Positions 46,001 to 54,700 of a stretch of 64,000 nucleotides of DNA are shown in pieces (positions within the stretch are counted from its first letter, which is position 1; each line of letters begins with the position of its first letter). The stretch comes from G965233625 sp965233625 (GTDB lineage Bacteria > Planctomycetota > Planctomycetia > Pirellulales > Pirellulaceae), in contig OZ247499.1 of NCBI GenBank assembly GCA_965233625.1, positions 3,596,001 through 3,660,000 on the forward strand. Direction: 5' to 3'. A program made the translations under genes and the position numbers. A model generated the notes under the pieces. The model ran no database searches. It was not told where the DNA came from and was given only the letters and a program-made list of their open reading frames with translations.

Positions 46001-46133
46001 TGAGATGTTCGATGCGGGACTCCAGCTTCTGCTGACATTCAACGCAGGTATCAACGTGCCCGATCTGTTGGGCGTCCGCTAACTGGCCCTGAAGCACGCG
46101 TTCCAGGCTGTCGTCATCAAGGCAAAGCGTCAT
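43008..46133 (-). CDS. Ser/Thr kinase with anti-sigma-like N-terminus and propeller
   Basis: 1041 residues from ATG 46133 (GTG 46145 is possible). Residues 26-33 are H-x3-C-x2-C (HVDTCVEC), the metal motif of zinc-binding anti-sigma factors. The kinase domain lies at about 90-365: GIGGMGAVYKG, catalytic Lys in YDAIKVLK, HRDIKPSN and DMG in place of DFG. A single transmembrane helix follows (LVAAVALLVMAALCMPALFLF), near 420. A strand-rich region and a WD40-like propeller (about 580-1000) follow, predicted outside the cytoplasm. An ECF sigma factor gene ends 21 bases upstream, so the pair is an operon. The kinase probably controls that sigma factor. Confidence 0.88.
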   Translation of the reverse strand: MTLCLDDDSLERVLQGQLADAQQIGHVDTCVECQQKLESRIEHLNGDEIARRLEALRASRQSEGLSSEAVNRMLLALDTGLNHGEQPFPEIPGYEVVEFLGIGGMGAVYKGRHLRLQRYDAIKVLKTAAASSAHLAQRFDREMAAVGRLNHEHLVRGYDASEHDGVRYLVMEYLEGLDVGKVAAQNGPLAVADACEIARQAALGLQAAHEQNLVHRDIKPSNLMICQAGNNGATVKVLDMGLAAFSDAQAPVDGLTADGQIMGTLEYLAPEQATSSHTADHRADIYSLGCTLYKLLCGEAPFSTEVYRTSVEFLTALATKTPQPIAERRNIPVELAELIGRMISRDPERRPATAAEVATDLAPFCGGEDCRSLLDTTVQRRATVPGSTVAEHTQTIAPAENLAVQKLNAPVAKKSPWLVAAVALLVMAALCMPALFLFRTSQGAIRVKVSDPSLMVSFKQGEVIVKGKQTKRITFRPGEHFFTVKRGGQEYETRRFVIHDGDDTLLQVDWIDGRIQVAENGKVSQLALPARPSQPEPPLVLADDKAKPATWQRGSRKKRLSRGLVPAPAAFPGVTQWQLYVRGEQYIDDRFARYQTSPDGKYVARILGIGRSHTRLHFPQPQLRVHDAKTGELIYLAPVAETKYSPVWSKDSQSLAIDGEKFKRKLNGARGAAITGPVRGETWPNTTPELSQQLGLKPNPSFFNSVNAWDRSGKFLALCLKGGIHIFTADGVRQKILRDDALDGRKGISWSADGRYISCVGEDKLAIWDVATGTVLKEFSDARIAAAEFHPRDAERLAVAGETPTVVRWRQPQGFAAAAGVTSRNASSQVLKWSDNGDYVACNHWPGFTILDKNGKVVCRNQSVAAPRQAFFFMPGSERLMIGSASGLYSQLTLEGKQIEVEAGAARFSYYLDVSPRGKVFAMSDEIFLTENASPGKPVEQAWDGTKDYSGYAVPAFSSDGRHLATSRRLGTVLRNTADYQIECIIVPLPDEQYVTLSAAGEILAASEHAGDYLVYLVEQNNGALRLYRPSEFTAEILKAR

Positions 46134-46154
46134 ATCAGGTATCACATGAAAGGT

Positions 46155-46766
46155 CTAAAACCGGGTATCCAACGCATTGTTTTCGAGGCTGGAAATCTCG
46201 TCGCGGATCATCGTTTGAATCTGGTTCTTGGCGGTGTACACGTTGGCGATTTTCATCTGCAACCGGGCAGCGACATCCGCCGCTTTGCCGTTTTCCCAGG
46301 CCGTCAAATACCAGGCGTTCCAGCGGTGCTGCGTCACGCGTGCTTTGACGTTTGCCATCGCCTGCTCTAGCAGTTCCAGGTCGAAGGCTTCTTCCAGTTG
46401 GGCGGCAAGTTCCTTTGGTGCGGCAGCCAGGCTGGCGGCGTTGAAATAACTGCTGCCGCCCTTCGCCGGCTTCTGCCTTGTGTAATCGCGGAAAAAATCG
46501 CGGACTGCGTTTTCGGTAATGGTCCGCAACCAGCCGCGGAACGTCTGGTTGCTGTCGTATTCAAATGTCTTAGTCGCGCGGGCCAGCTTCACCAGCACGT
46601 TCTGCGTCACGTCCTCTGCGTCTGCTGGCTGCAATTTCCGCAGCAGACACCACTGATGGATGCGGCCGCCGTAACGCTGCACAAATTCGACCCAGGCGGC
46701 CTGACTACGATGTTCCTGTTTCAGTCGTAGCAGTAGGCTGACATTGGTGGATGTTCCGCTGTTCAT
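46155..46766 (-). CDS. ECF sigma factor, partner of the kinase at 43008
   Basis: 203 residues. Region 2 is visible as CLLRKLQPADAEDVTQNVLV followed by FRGWLRTITENAVRDFFRD. Region 4 is near the C-terminus (HRWNAWYLTAWENGKAADVA, then LQMKIANVYTAKNQIQTMI). The alanine-rich linker is longer than in many ECF factors. It is cotranscribed with the zinc-motif kinase that follows 21 bases downstream. A kinase-RDD gene (47088) starts divergently, 321 bases away. Confidence 0.88.
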   Translation of the reverse strand: MNSGTSTNVSLLLRLKQEHRSQAAWVEFVQRYGGRIHQWCLLRKLQPADAEDVTQNVLVKLARATKTFEYDSNQTFRGWLRTITENAVRDFFRDYTRQKPAKGGSSYFNAASLAAAPKELAAQLEEAFDLELLEQAMANVKARVTQHRWNAWYLTAWENGKAADVAARLQMKIANVYTAKNQIQTMIRDEISSLENNALDTRF

Positions 46767-47087
46767 AGGTCTTACGCCGTTCGGAGGGAGATCTACGTCT
46801 CGGGTCAGAAATATCTACGACTTTTCTATCACGATGCATGCCAAGTCTTCGCAACCGCCGTCAGTATATCCCGTCCAGAAAGATGCGTTACTCGCGCGAC
46901 GTAGAAATGAAAGCAAGCGTTAGTGCTCCATTTGGCGGCGACTCAGGAAACGCAGATTTGTTTTTGCATTGAGATTGAGATTTGCTAGATTTCGCAGTGG
47001 CCGCATGCAGGGTCACGACATCGGTGGGTCGTCTGTTGAACGCCTCTTCGTGGTTGTTGAGTACAACCGCATTTACACAGGATCGCA
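46767..47087. promoter_or_regulatory. Divergent intergenic region between ECF factor and kinase-RDD gene
   Basis: About 320 bases that must hold the two divergent promoters. No gene is seen. A small direct repeat (GAGATTGAGATT) lies near 46972. No standard promoter box is clear enough to name. Confidence 0.4.
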
Positions 47088-49748
47088 ATGCCGCAACAAC
47101 CGTGCGATCAATGTGGCCGGATGATCGAGTTCGATACGGCGCTGCCGCAATTCTGCGAGGCCTGCGGTTACCAGTTTGCGGAAACGGCGCCGGATGAAGG
47201 CACGTTGCTTGGCCCGCCAGAGGACGAACACGAACGCGAAACTCCGGCGGAAATTGCCGGCTATAAGCTGCTAAAAGAACTTGGCCGCGGCGGCATGGGC
47301 GTGGTGTTTGAAGTGGAACACATCGCCACCGGGCGAAGGGCCGCGTTGAAGCTGCTCTCCCAGCGGATTTCGCCCACGCCCGCTGCGACCAAGCGGTTTC
47401 TGCGCGAAGGGCAACTGGCGGCGTCTCTCTCTCATCCGCGATCCACTTTTGTTTATGAGGCAGGTGAAGAAGCCGGCGTCTTCTACATCGTCATGGAGTT
47501 AATGCCCGGCGGCACGCTGGCCGATCTCCTGCGGCGCGAAGGTCCACTGCCAGTGGTGCAGGCTGTAGACATGACGCTCGACATCATCGCCGGCCTTCAG
47601 GCAGCACACGCGATTGGCGTCATTCATCGCGATGTGAAGCCTTCAAACTGCTTTATCGATTCGTCCGGGCAGGCAAAGATCGGCGACTTCGGGCTGTCGA
47701 AATCGCTGGAAGCAGAAGCAGAACTAACGCGCAAAGGCGGCTTCCTGGGAACGCCCGCATACTCAGCGCCCGAGCAGTTTCTTGGCCACACGACCGACGT
47801 CCGCGCAGACATTTACGCGACCGGCGCGACCATTTTCTGCCTCCTTGCCGGACGTCCACCTTTCACAGGCAGCGCAGAAAAAGTCATTGCCAGCATCGCT
47901 TCCGAACCGCCGCCCCCGCTGGCAAGCTTACGCGAAGAACTGCCGCACGGACTGGAAAGAGTCATTGCCCGCGCGCTGGAAAAAGATCCCGGCAAGCGGT
48001 ATCAGACGATGGAGGAGTTCCGGCGGGCGTTGCTGCCATACGCATCAGGCGGAACCGCGTTGGCGGGGCTGGGGCGGCGACTGGCAGCGTATTTTCTGGA
48101 TTCCGTGGTGGTGGGGCTGGTCATCTTTTATCTGGTCTACTTAAGCGCGATGGTGCTGTTCGCCGTTACCGACCTGGCAGCTCCCACTAGCAATTCCACC
48201 ACGTTCCTGGTCATCGTGCGTGGAATCCGCGTTGCTGCGATCTACGCGTACTTTGCCATTCTCGAAGGCTGGACCGGCTGCGGACCTGGAAAATACTTGA
48301 CGGGTCTGCGCGTTGTCGATCGCCAGGGGCGGCCGCCGGGTCTGTGGCGAAGTTGCCTGCGGGCGTTGATTTTTCCGGCTGTGCATGTCGCCATCGCGGA
48401 CGCGCTGTATCTGTATTTCGGTTCCACGATGGACCTGGTGGGAGTGGAGTTGCTGAGCCTGGCTGCGTTGTCACTGTCGCTGCTGTTCTTTGCGACGATC
48501 CGCGAGAAGAATGGCTATGCGGGCATTCACGAACTGCTTTCAGGCACCCGGACGGTTCAGATCCGCCAGGACCAGCAGCAAGCCAACGCGCTCGATGCCC
48601 CCGTGCTGGCGGCACAACTCGTCAACCAGCCTGCGCCGCGCACTGGTCCCTACCAGGTGCATGGCCGGTGGAGCAGCGGCAGCGACGAAACCGTTTTGCA
48701 GGCGTTTGACGATGCCCTGCAACGCCAGATCTGGATTCACACCGGCCCAGAGAAGCCCGCTCCCGCCGCTACCCGCGTCGCCATGGCCCGACGTGGCCGG
48801 ATCACTTGGCTGCAAGGAGGCAACAGCGAGACCCTCGGCAGGTGGGACGCTTACGAGGCAGTCTGTGGCGCCAGTGCATTAGAATTCGCCCGTGTCCACG
48901 CGCCACTCAAGTGGAGTCAGGGAGGTAGGCTGCTGTTGGATCTGACGGAAGAACTGGCAGCCAGCCTGGCATCGGAAGATTCAACCGTGGCGCACATGAC
49001 CCTGGATCAGATCTGGATCGACCGCAGCGGCGGGCTGAAACTGGTTGACATTCCTGTCCTGCCTGCCACTCAGCCGCCGGAAAATCAACCAGATACTCCC
49101 GCGACAAGCGATGAAGAAAATGCAGGTCAGCTGATCACCCGCTTCAGCGCTGCTTGCCTTCGTGCGGCCGATCTGCCAGAGCAGGTGCGCGTTGCGCTGA
49201 ACACGTTGAAGATTGAAACAACCTCCATAGATAGTTTGAACCAGCTGGCGGAAACAGTACGCCAACACATCGGCCAGCGTGTGGAGTTACGTTGGGACGA
49301 CCGGCTAAGCCTGGTCGCTATCTGCATGGTGACGGAGTGCGTGATCTACGGAGCGCTGGCGTTTGTCGTAGGACTAACAATTGCGTTCGGCGCCCCGCAA
49401 CTTCTCGCCGGGTTGCTCGTGGCAGCGTTGCTGCTGACGCCTGCCGCGTTGGGCTACATTTTCCGCGGGGGGCCTGTCTTCTACTTTACCGGAACAAGCG
49501 TACGCCGTGCGCAAGGCGGACCGGCCGGGCGGTTCCGCGCGGCGCTGCGTGGATCCGTTGCTTGGCTGCCCTACTGCATTGCGTATATAGCGCAAGCCGT
49601 GTCGAAACAATCACCCGGGCCGTCAGTCATGCTGTACGTGTTTCTGTTCTTTATCTTTTTGCATCTGGGCGGAACACTGATCGCCGTGGCTTCCCCCGCG
49701 CGTGGCGTTCAGGACTGGCTCGCGGGAACGCGTCTTACTCACTCCTAG
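47088..49748 (+). CDS. Kinase-RDD-pseudokinase-RDD protein
   Basis: 886 residues. A zinc ribbon opens the protein (CDQCGRM at 6, CEAC at 23-26). The kinase domain lies at about 58-320: GRGGMGVVFEVEH, Lys88, HRDVKPSN with Asp182 and DFG at 200-202. An RDD membrane domain follows at about 330-490 (RLAAYFLDSVVVG, GKYLTGLRVVDRQG, GIHELLSGTRTV). Residues about 521-660 resemble a second kinase domain, with DDALQRQIWIHT at the Lys strand and VAHMTLDQIWIDRSGGLKLV at the catalytic loop. The Lys, the HRD Asp and DFG are all lost, so it is a pseudokinase. A second RDD-like domain ends in GVQDWLAGTRL. A 290-residue membrane protein gene follows 12 bases downstream. Confidence 0.85.
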   Translation: MPQQPCDQCGRMIEFDTALPQFCEACGYQFAETAPDEGTLLGPPEDEHERETPAEIAGYKLLKELGRGGMGVVFEVEHIATGRRAALKLLSQRISPTPAATKRFLREGQLAASLSHPRSTFVYEAGEEAGVFYIVMELMPGGTLADLLRREGPLPVVQAVDMTLDIIAGLQAAHAIGVIHRDVKPSNCFIDSSGQAKIGDFGLSKSLEAEAELTRKGGFLGTPAYSAPEQFLGHTTDVRADIYATGATIFCLLAGRPPFTGSAEKVIASIASEPPPPLASLREELPHGLERVIARALEKDPGKRYQTMEEFRRALLPYASGGTALAGLGRRLAAYFLDSVVVGLVIFYLVYLSAMVLFAVTDLAAPTSNSTTFLVIVRGIRVAAIYAYFAILEGWTGCGPGKYLTGLRVVDRQGRPPGLWRSCLRALIFPAVHVAIADALYLYFGSTMDLVGVELLSLAALSLSLLFFATIREKNGYAGIHELLSGTRTVQIRQDQQQANALDAPVLAAQLVNQPAPRTGPYQVHGRWSSGSDETVLQAFDDALQRQIWIHTGPEKPAPAATRVAMARRGRITWLQGGNSETLGRWDAYEAVCGASALEFARVHAPLKWSQGGRLLLDLTEELAASLASEDSTVAHMTLDQIWIDRSGGLKLVDIPVLPATQPPENQPDTPATSDEENAGQLITRFSAACLRAADLPEQVRVALNTLKIETTSIDSLNQLAETVRQHIGQRVELRWDDRLSLVAICMVTECVIYGALAFVVGLTIAFGAPQLLAGLLVAALLLTPAALGYIFRGGPVFYFTGTSVRRAQGGPAGRFRAALRGSVAWLPYCIAYIAQAVSKQSPGPSVMLYVFLFFIFLHLGGTLIAVASPARGVQDWLAGTRLTHS

Positions 49749-49760
49749 GAAGTTCATCGC

Positions 49761-50633
49761 GTGTCGAGTTCCGCATCTCCAGAAGTCAGTAGCACTCGCT
49801 GCCCGCAATGCGGCGCCGCGCTGGCAACCACCGGGATCGCCGGAACGGCGCCGCTTATATGTAGTGTCTGCCGGACTTCATTCAACCGTCAGCAACGACG
49901 GCTGAGCCAGACAGCCATCATTGGTCTTCTGATGGGCCTTTCCTCCGTCTGCTGCATGTTCACGGGCATTCCAGCAATGCTGCTGAGTGTGATTGCGTTA
50001 CGTGAAATCAAGAGCGGCGAGCGACGCGGCAAGCCTCTGGCAGTGGCAGGCATTGTCACCGGGGCGACGGGAACACTCCTAGCGCTGGCGATCCTGCCGA
50101 TGCTCGCATTCATCGTGCTGAAGATACCTGTCAGCACCCGCAATCCTCAGGAGATTCAAGCGATTCTAGCGAAGCTGCCCGCGCACGATCCGCCGCCCCG
50201 GAGTCAGCCCGTTGAAGCCAGCGAGTTCCCCATGATGCGTGTCCGTTGGGTTGCCTACCGTGACCCTGGCAAGACGCCACAGCACCTCACCCTTCTGGTC
50301 CACTGCACGGCCAGGGACCAGAAAACGCCGCGCGCCTCGCAGCAAGCCGAACTCGCCCTGAGCACTGTCGAAGGCGGCGCCTGGAACGGGCAATGGTCAA
50401 CGAAAAACTCACGTAAGGAAAGGCTCTCCACGCACCACGAAACCGCCGTCCTGATCCAGCAGATTGGCGCCATTCAAGGCGCCACCTACCACCGTTACAT
50501 CTACTACGCAGCCACCCACGAAGAAGAGCTACTACTGGTCACCCTCATCCGCGGCCCACCGCCCGCCGGCGGCTCAACCCCCGGCATCACACGCGAACAG
50601 TTCCAGGCAATGATCGACTCCATTGACTTCTGA
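49761..50633 (+). CDS. Zinc-ribbon membrane protein, DUF4190-like
   Basis: 290 residues from GTG 49761, with AGGA in the 20 bases upstream. A zinc ribbon (CPQCGAAL at 14, then CSVC) is followed by two helices in the DUF4190 pattern: IIGLLMGLSSVCCMFTGIP, then a loop with ALREIKSGERRGKPLAVAG and a second helix near 95-115. The remaining 170 residues are soluble and unassigned. It lies 12 bases after the kinase-RDD gene and probably forms an operon with it, suggesting a role in the same membrane signalling unit. Confidence 0.75.
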   Translation: MSSSASPEVSSTRCPQCGAALATTGIAGTAPLICSVCRTSFNRQQRRLSQTAIIGLLMGLSSVCCMFTGIPAMLLSVIALREIKSGERRGKPLAVAGIVTGATGTLLALAILPMLAFIVLKIPVSTRNPQEIQAILAKLPAHDPPPRSQPVEASEFPMMRVRWVAYRDPGKTPQHLTLLVHCTARDQKTPRASQQAELALSTVEGGAWNGQWSTKNSRKERLSTHHETAVLIQQIGAIQGATYHRYIYYAATHEEELLLVTLIRGPPPAGGSTPGITREQFQAMIDSIDF

Positions 50634-50677
50634 TATCGCACCCGCGCGGGCTCGTCACCAACGGCTTTTACGTCGTG

Positions 50678-51748
50678 TCACCCGTCGTCAAACACCTTGC
50701 GGTCACTCCGGTGCCCCAGGTAAGAGAGCGTCCAGAGATCAATATCTTCGCCTACGAAACGGACGGACCCATCGGCAAATCCGAAGTTGACGCCTTGAGG
50801 GTGATAGCTCGCGAAGCCGATGTGCGAATAGTAAGTACCGTAGGCGAACGGTTTACCCCAGGCATCGACACCATACCCGTTGCCCCGCGTGTTAACACCG
50901 TTTACCGTCGAAACGACCGTCATGGCCGCAGTTAAGCCATTTGGAGACGAGTATTGCCGGTTATGGCTCCAGCGGAATTTTGCTTCACCCACCATAAGCG
51001 TATGGCTTGAACCGTCCGTGATCGTCTTTAGCTTCACCCTGAAATCTTTCTCTTTAAGAGAGAACACGCCCGGTCCGCCGACGTTGCATCCATATGCTCC
51101 AGGAGAAGGTCGCAGGCAGACACAGTTCTGTGGCTTCCCTTTACGGCCAGTCCCACAAAGGCCGCAGGCTGCTTCCAGAGAGTCCACCCCCATGTTTTCG
51201 TTGATGTCATGCGTAACGACAGGCCCGGCGCTGCCAAAGTAGTTAGCGATGGCGGCAGTGGCCGGGTTGGGGTCTTCGCGCAGATGTTTAGACCAACCCC
51301 ACGCCGCATAGTTCCGCGCGACCGGTGGCTCAACTTCGGAGGGGCAGCGCCATGTCGAAAGAACTGTCTGGTGGAGCGGCAATTGCTTGAAGGCTTCCGG
51401 CGCCTGTTCATCGGCGCGGATGGCTTGCTGATAGATGTTTTTCTGCTCCATGAAAGGAGCTATGCGTAGTCGCCAGTTAATCCACGAAAACCTCTTGTCA
51501 AAACACCAACCCTGATTCCAGCCGTTGGACGGAAAGGCTTCGTAAGTATCGTGGTAGGAATGCAGCGCCAGGCCCACCTGCTTGAGATTGTTCTGACACT
51601 GCATCCGGCGGGCTGCAGCTCTGGCACTCTGCACGGCGGCCAGTAGCAAACCGGCCACAATGGCGACGATGGCGATTACAACCAGCAATTCAATCAGGGA
51701 AAAGCCTCTACGGAGGCGGCGCCATCTGGAAAGACATTCAGCGTACAC
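50678..51748 (-). CDS. DUF1559 pseudopilin with prepilin-type N-terminus
   Basis: 356 residues. The N-terminus is a type IV/type II prepilin signal (RRGFSLIELLVVIAIVAIVA) with Glu at +5. The rest is the DUF1559 domain, large in planctomycetes: NLKQVGLALHSYHDTYEAFP near the start and the C-terminal GFADGSVRFVGEDID, preceding the end. The function in planctomycetes is unknown; a role as a surface or secretion pseudopilin is suspected. The start is GTG 51748, with GGAG 9 bases upstream. The gene begins 24 bases after a kinase gene on the same strand. Confidence 0.88.
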   Translation of the reverse strand: MYAECLSRWRRLRRGFSLIELLVVIAIVAIVAGLLLAAVQSARAAARRMQCQNNLKQVGLALHSYHDTYEAFPSNGWNQGWCFDKRFSWINWRLRIAPFMEQKNIYQQAIRADEQAPEAFKQLPLHQTVLSTWRCPSEVEPPVARNYAAWGWSKHLREDPNPATAAIANYFGSAGPVVTHDINENMGVDSLEAACGLCGTGRKGKPQNCVCLRPSPGAYGCNVGGPGVFSLKEKDFRVKLKTITDGSSHTLMVGEAKFRWSHNRQYSSPNGLTAAMTVVSTVNGVNTRGNGYGVDAWGKPFAYGTYYSHIGFASYHPQGVNFGFADGSVRFVGEDIDLWTLSYLGHRSDRKVFDDG

Positions 51749-51772
51749 TCGTGCAACTCCGTGGAGCGGGAT

Positions 51773-54700
51773 CTACCTCGGTAGCTGTAACGCCCGTTGT
51801 GGGTCGTTTTTCCAACCGGTCTCGCTTGCGAACTGGCTGGGAGAAACTTCGCGCGGCAACTCGCCTTTTTTCCGCATCACAAACACGAATAAATTCCCGG
51901 GATCTTCACGAAGTTCATCACGCGCCGCGACATGTCCGTCAATGCTTACGTGCACCCAGCGGTCATAGTCACCCCCGGAAAGCGCTCCGGGGATAAGGTA
52001 CTGCGTGCTCAACAATTCGCCGGTCGAGGAATCCCACACTTTTGCTACCCCGTCCAGGCTGCCAGAGGCCAGGATTTTACCATCAGGGGAGAAAGCCAGG
52101 GATACCACCCTATCCTGATGTCCGCCGCATGATACGACTTTCTTTCCCGTGCGCGTATCATAAATGCCAGCACGATGTCCCGCACCCGGCAAAGCGACTT
52201 TCTTCCCATCGCTGCTGATTGCTGCGCGAGGTGCGTGTTGAAACACGTACTGCTGGCCTTGAATGGTTGCACCATTGATTTCATGCAGGCGTTCAGGAGA
52301 CACCGGCAGCGTGTCTTGGATAGTGGCGACAACCTGGTTTTCCACGTAGTCCCACACCACGGTTTTCCGGTCTGTCTGAATCGCTGCCAGATCACCTGCC
52401 GGAGCGACTGCGGCAGGCGTTAGAATCTGCTCACCTGGATCGCATTGATAGCTATGCACAACCCGGTCCTGACGCCAGTCGAAGTAGTCAACACGCGAAT
52501 TAAATTGCCCCAGGATCCCCGCTCCACCGGGCGCCCAGACAAGTCCGGCATGACTCTGCCACGTACAACTCTTTTCGAGAGTCAGCTGGGCGGTGCTGTA
52601 AATGTCGAGCTTCCCGTCCGCCGTTAGACCAGCAAAGTTCCTGCCGTCCGCTGAAAACGCCATCCGCAGTCCCCCATGCTTAAGGACGGGCTTCGTTTCG
52701 CCCCGGCGATAAATACCTCGCTGCTTAATTGCGTAAAGAGAACTGTCGGGCGTCTGTGGATGCTTCTGTACAGTGACCTTTCCTTGATTATCCACAGCCA
52801 GACTTCCGCTGAATCCTGGCGGTAAGGGCGGAAGCTTTGACTCAAGCCCCCAGGCTATCAGCCCTTTCATCTTGCGAGGTGAAGCCACAAGGCTGGCGGG
52901 AAGGCCATTCGCAGGTGCGGGGAAAACGGGCGTTTCTGACTTTACGAGCGCTCGCGGTTTGCCCCACCCATCCTTGGGCGGGAAGTCGACTTTTTGGGGA
53001 TCATTCCTGCGCCGGTATTTCTTCGCAAACTCGTGAGGATGCAGCAGCGACTTGCCGTTCTGACCATCGCTCACGACGAACTCAAGATGATCTTCAACAT
53101 CCAGAAAGCCCCGGAAATGTCCTTCTGGACTAACGGCCGCCCAGTTGTCCTTTACGTGAATCCATGTCCCGTTGTGCTTGCCTGTTCTGGCACTGAACAT
53201 CCGCACGGAATCATCAAGATAATGCGTCAGCAACTGATCGCCGCTGGGTGAGAACAGCACGCTGGCGACTTCGGCTGCGCCATTACACAGGAACAGCCTT
53301 TGCCACGTCTGTGTGTCGTACACCGCCACAGCTTGACTGCCTGCCCGGACGGCCAGTTGCTTACCGTCCGGCCGCCAGGCGACGCCGCGCCGGTGATAAT
53401 TGTCCAGCCGTTTCGCTTCCGTCAACGGTTTGTCCAGAACAGGCTGTCCGGTCATCCTGTTCCAGATATAGAGCCCATCAACTGTTAATAAAGCCACCTG
53501 GTCGCCGAGTGGCGAAACTGACATATCGACATCGCTGGCCCTGCATCGCAAACTCCAGGACTTGCGGACAATTCCTCGTTCCAGATCAAAGTAACGAACC
53601 TGGGGACTGAAAGAACCGGACTGCGTCAGAAGGATCAGGCCACGGCAGTCAGGAAGCCACTCTGCACGGCGTATGTAATACCCGATCTGCTCAAGCTCAA
53701 AACTCTGCTGCAATTCAAGGGTTTCCGTCAGATAAATCTGAATCCGTTTCCCACTCGTGCACAGCAGATAGCGGCCGTCTGGCGAAAAGGCGATAACGCC
53801 GGTTCTCGCAGGCCACCTTGATGCGTTTCTTAGTGTCCGGAACGGCTTCGATTCGCCACGACGGTAAATCTCAACCGGCTGCGAAGATTCAAACGTGTTT
53901 TGCCCGACCTTGGCTAGAACGGAACCGTCAGGTGTCGTTGTTGATTTAAAGTCCAGAAGGCTTGGCGTGTTCTGCTCTGCATAGAGAGCAAGATGCTTTC
54001 GCGACGGTTGCTGCTGTCTATCTGCTCCGCGCACCAGGAGCGTAACCGGACCGGCGCCGGTTGCGATTTCCGTTCCAGCGGCGTCAGCTTTACCATTCAC
54101 CTGTAGGGTGACGCGCACGGCGACAGATTCTCCATCCGTCAGTTCGAATTTTTCCGTGTCGACATGAAGCCCCGATGCGTCCGCGACATGGATCAGATAG
54201 TCGCCTGGCTCAACACGTTGTTTCAAGCTTCCCTTTTTCACGGTGAGAACATATTTGTGCCCGGTAGTGCGGTTAACGACGGTTAACGATTTACCCGTCA
54301 GCTTCGCCTCGTGCTTGGCTCCGTTGATCAAAACAACAAACGCTGCGTCACTATCTGCGGGCACAATAAAACTTGTTCCCATTGCGGCAGCCAATACCAG
54401 CAACAGCAGAATGACAACAACACCAATCGATGATCGCCAGAAACTTAACGCCGGTTTCTTCTGTTGGGGTAGAGCTGCGTTAGCGGGAACATCACCGCGG
54501 TGGGTCACGGCCAGGTTTTCTGGCAGCGTTACAGTACCCGTTCCAGAAACTAATTCACGCAGGTTGCCTGCCCGGCGCCAAGGTTCAAGCGTTGCAATAA
54601 CTTCCTCGAACCCTGGACGGTCAGCGTGATGTTTCGCCAGCATGCGGGCGATCAGTTCTTCGATCTCCGGCGGGACATCTTGCCGCAAGGCGGACACCCT

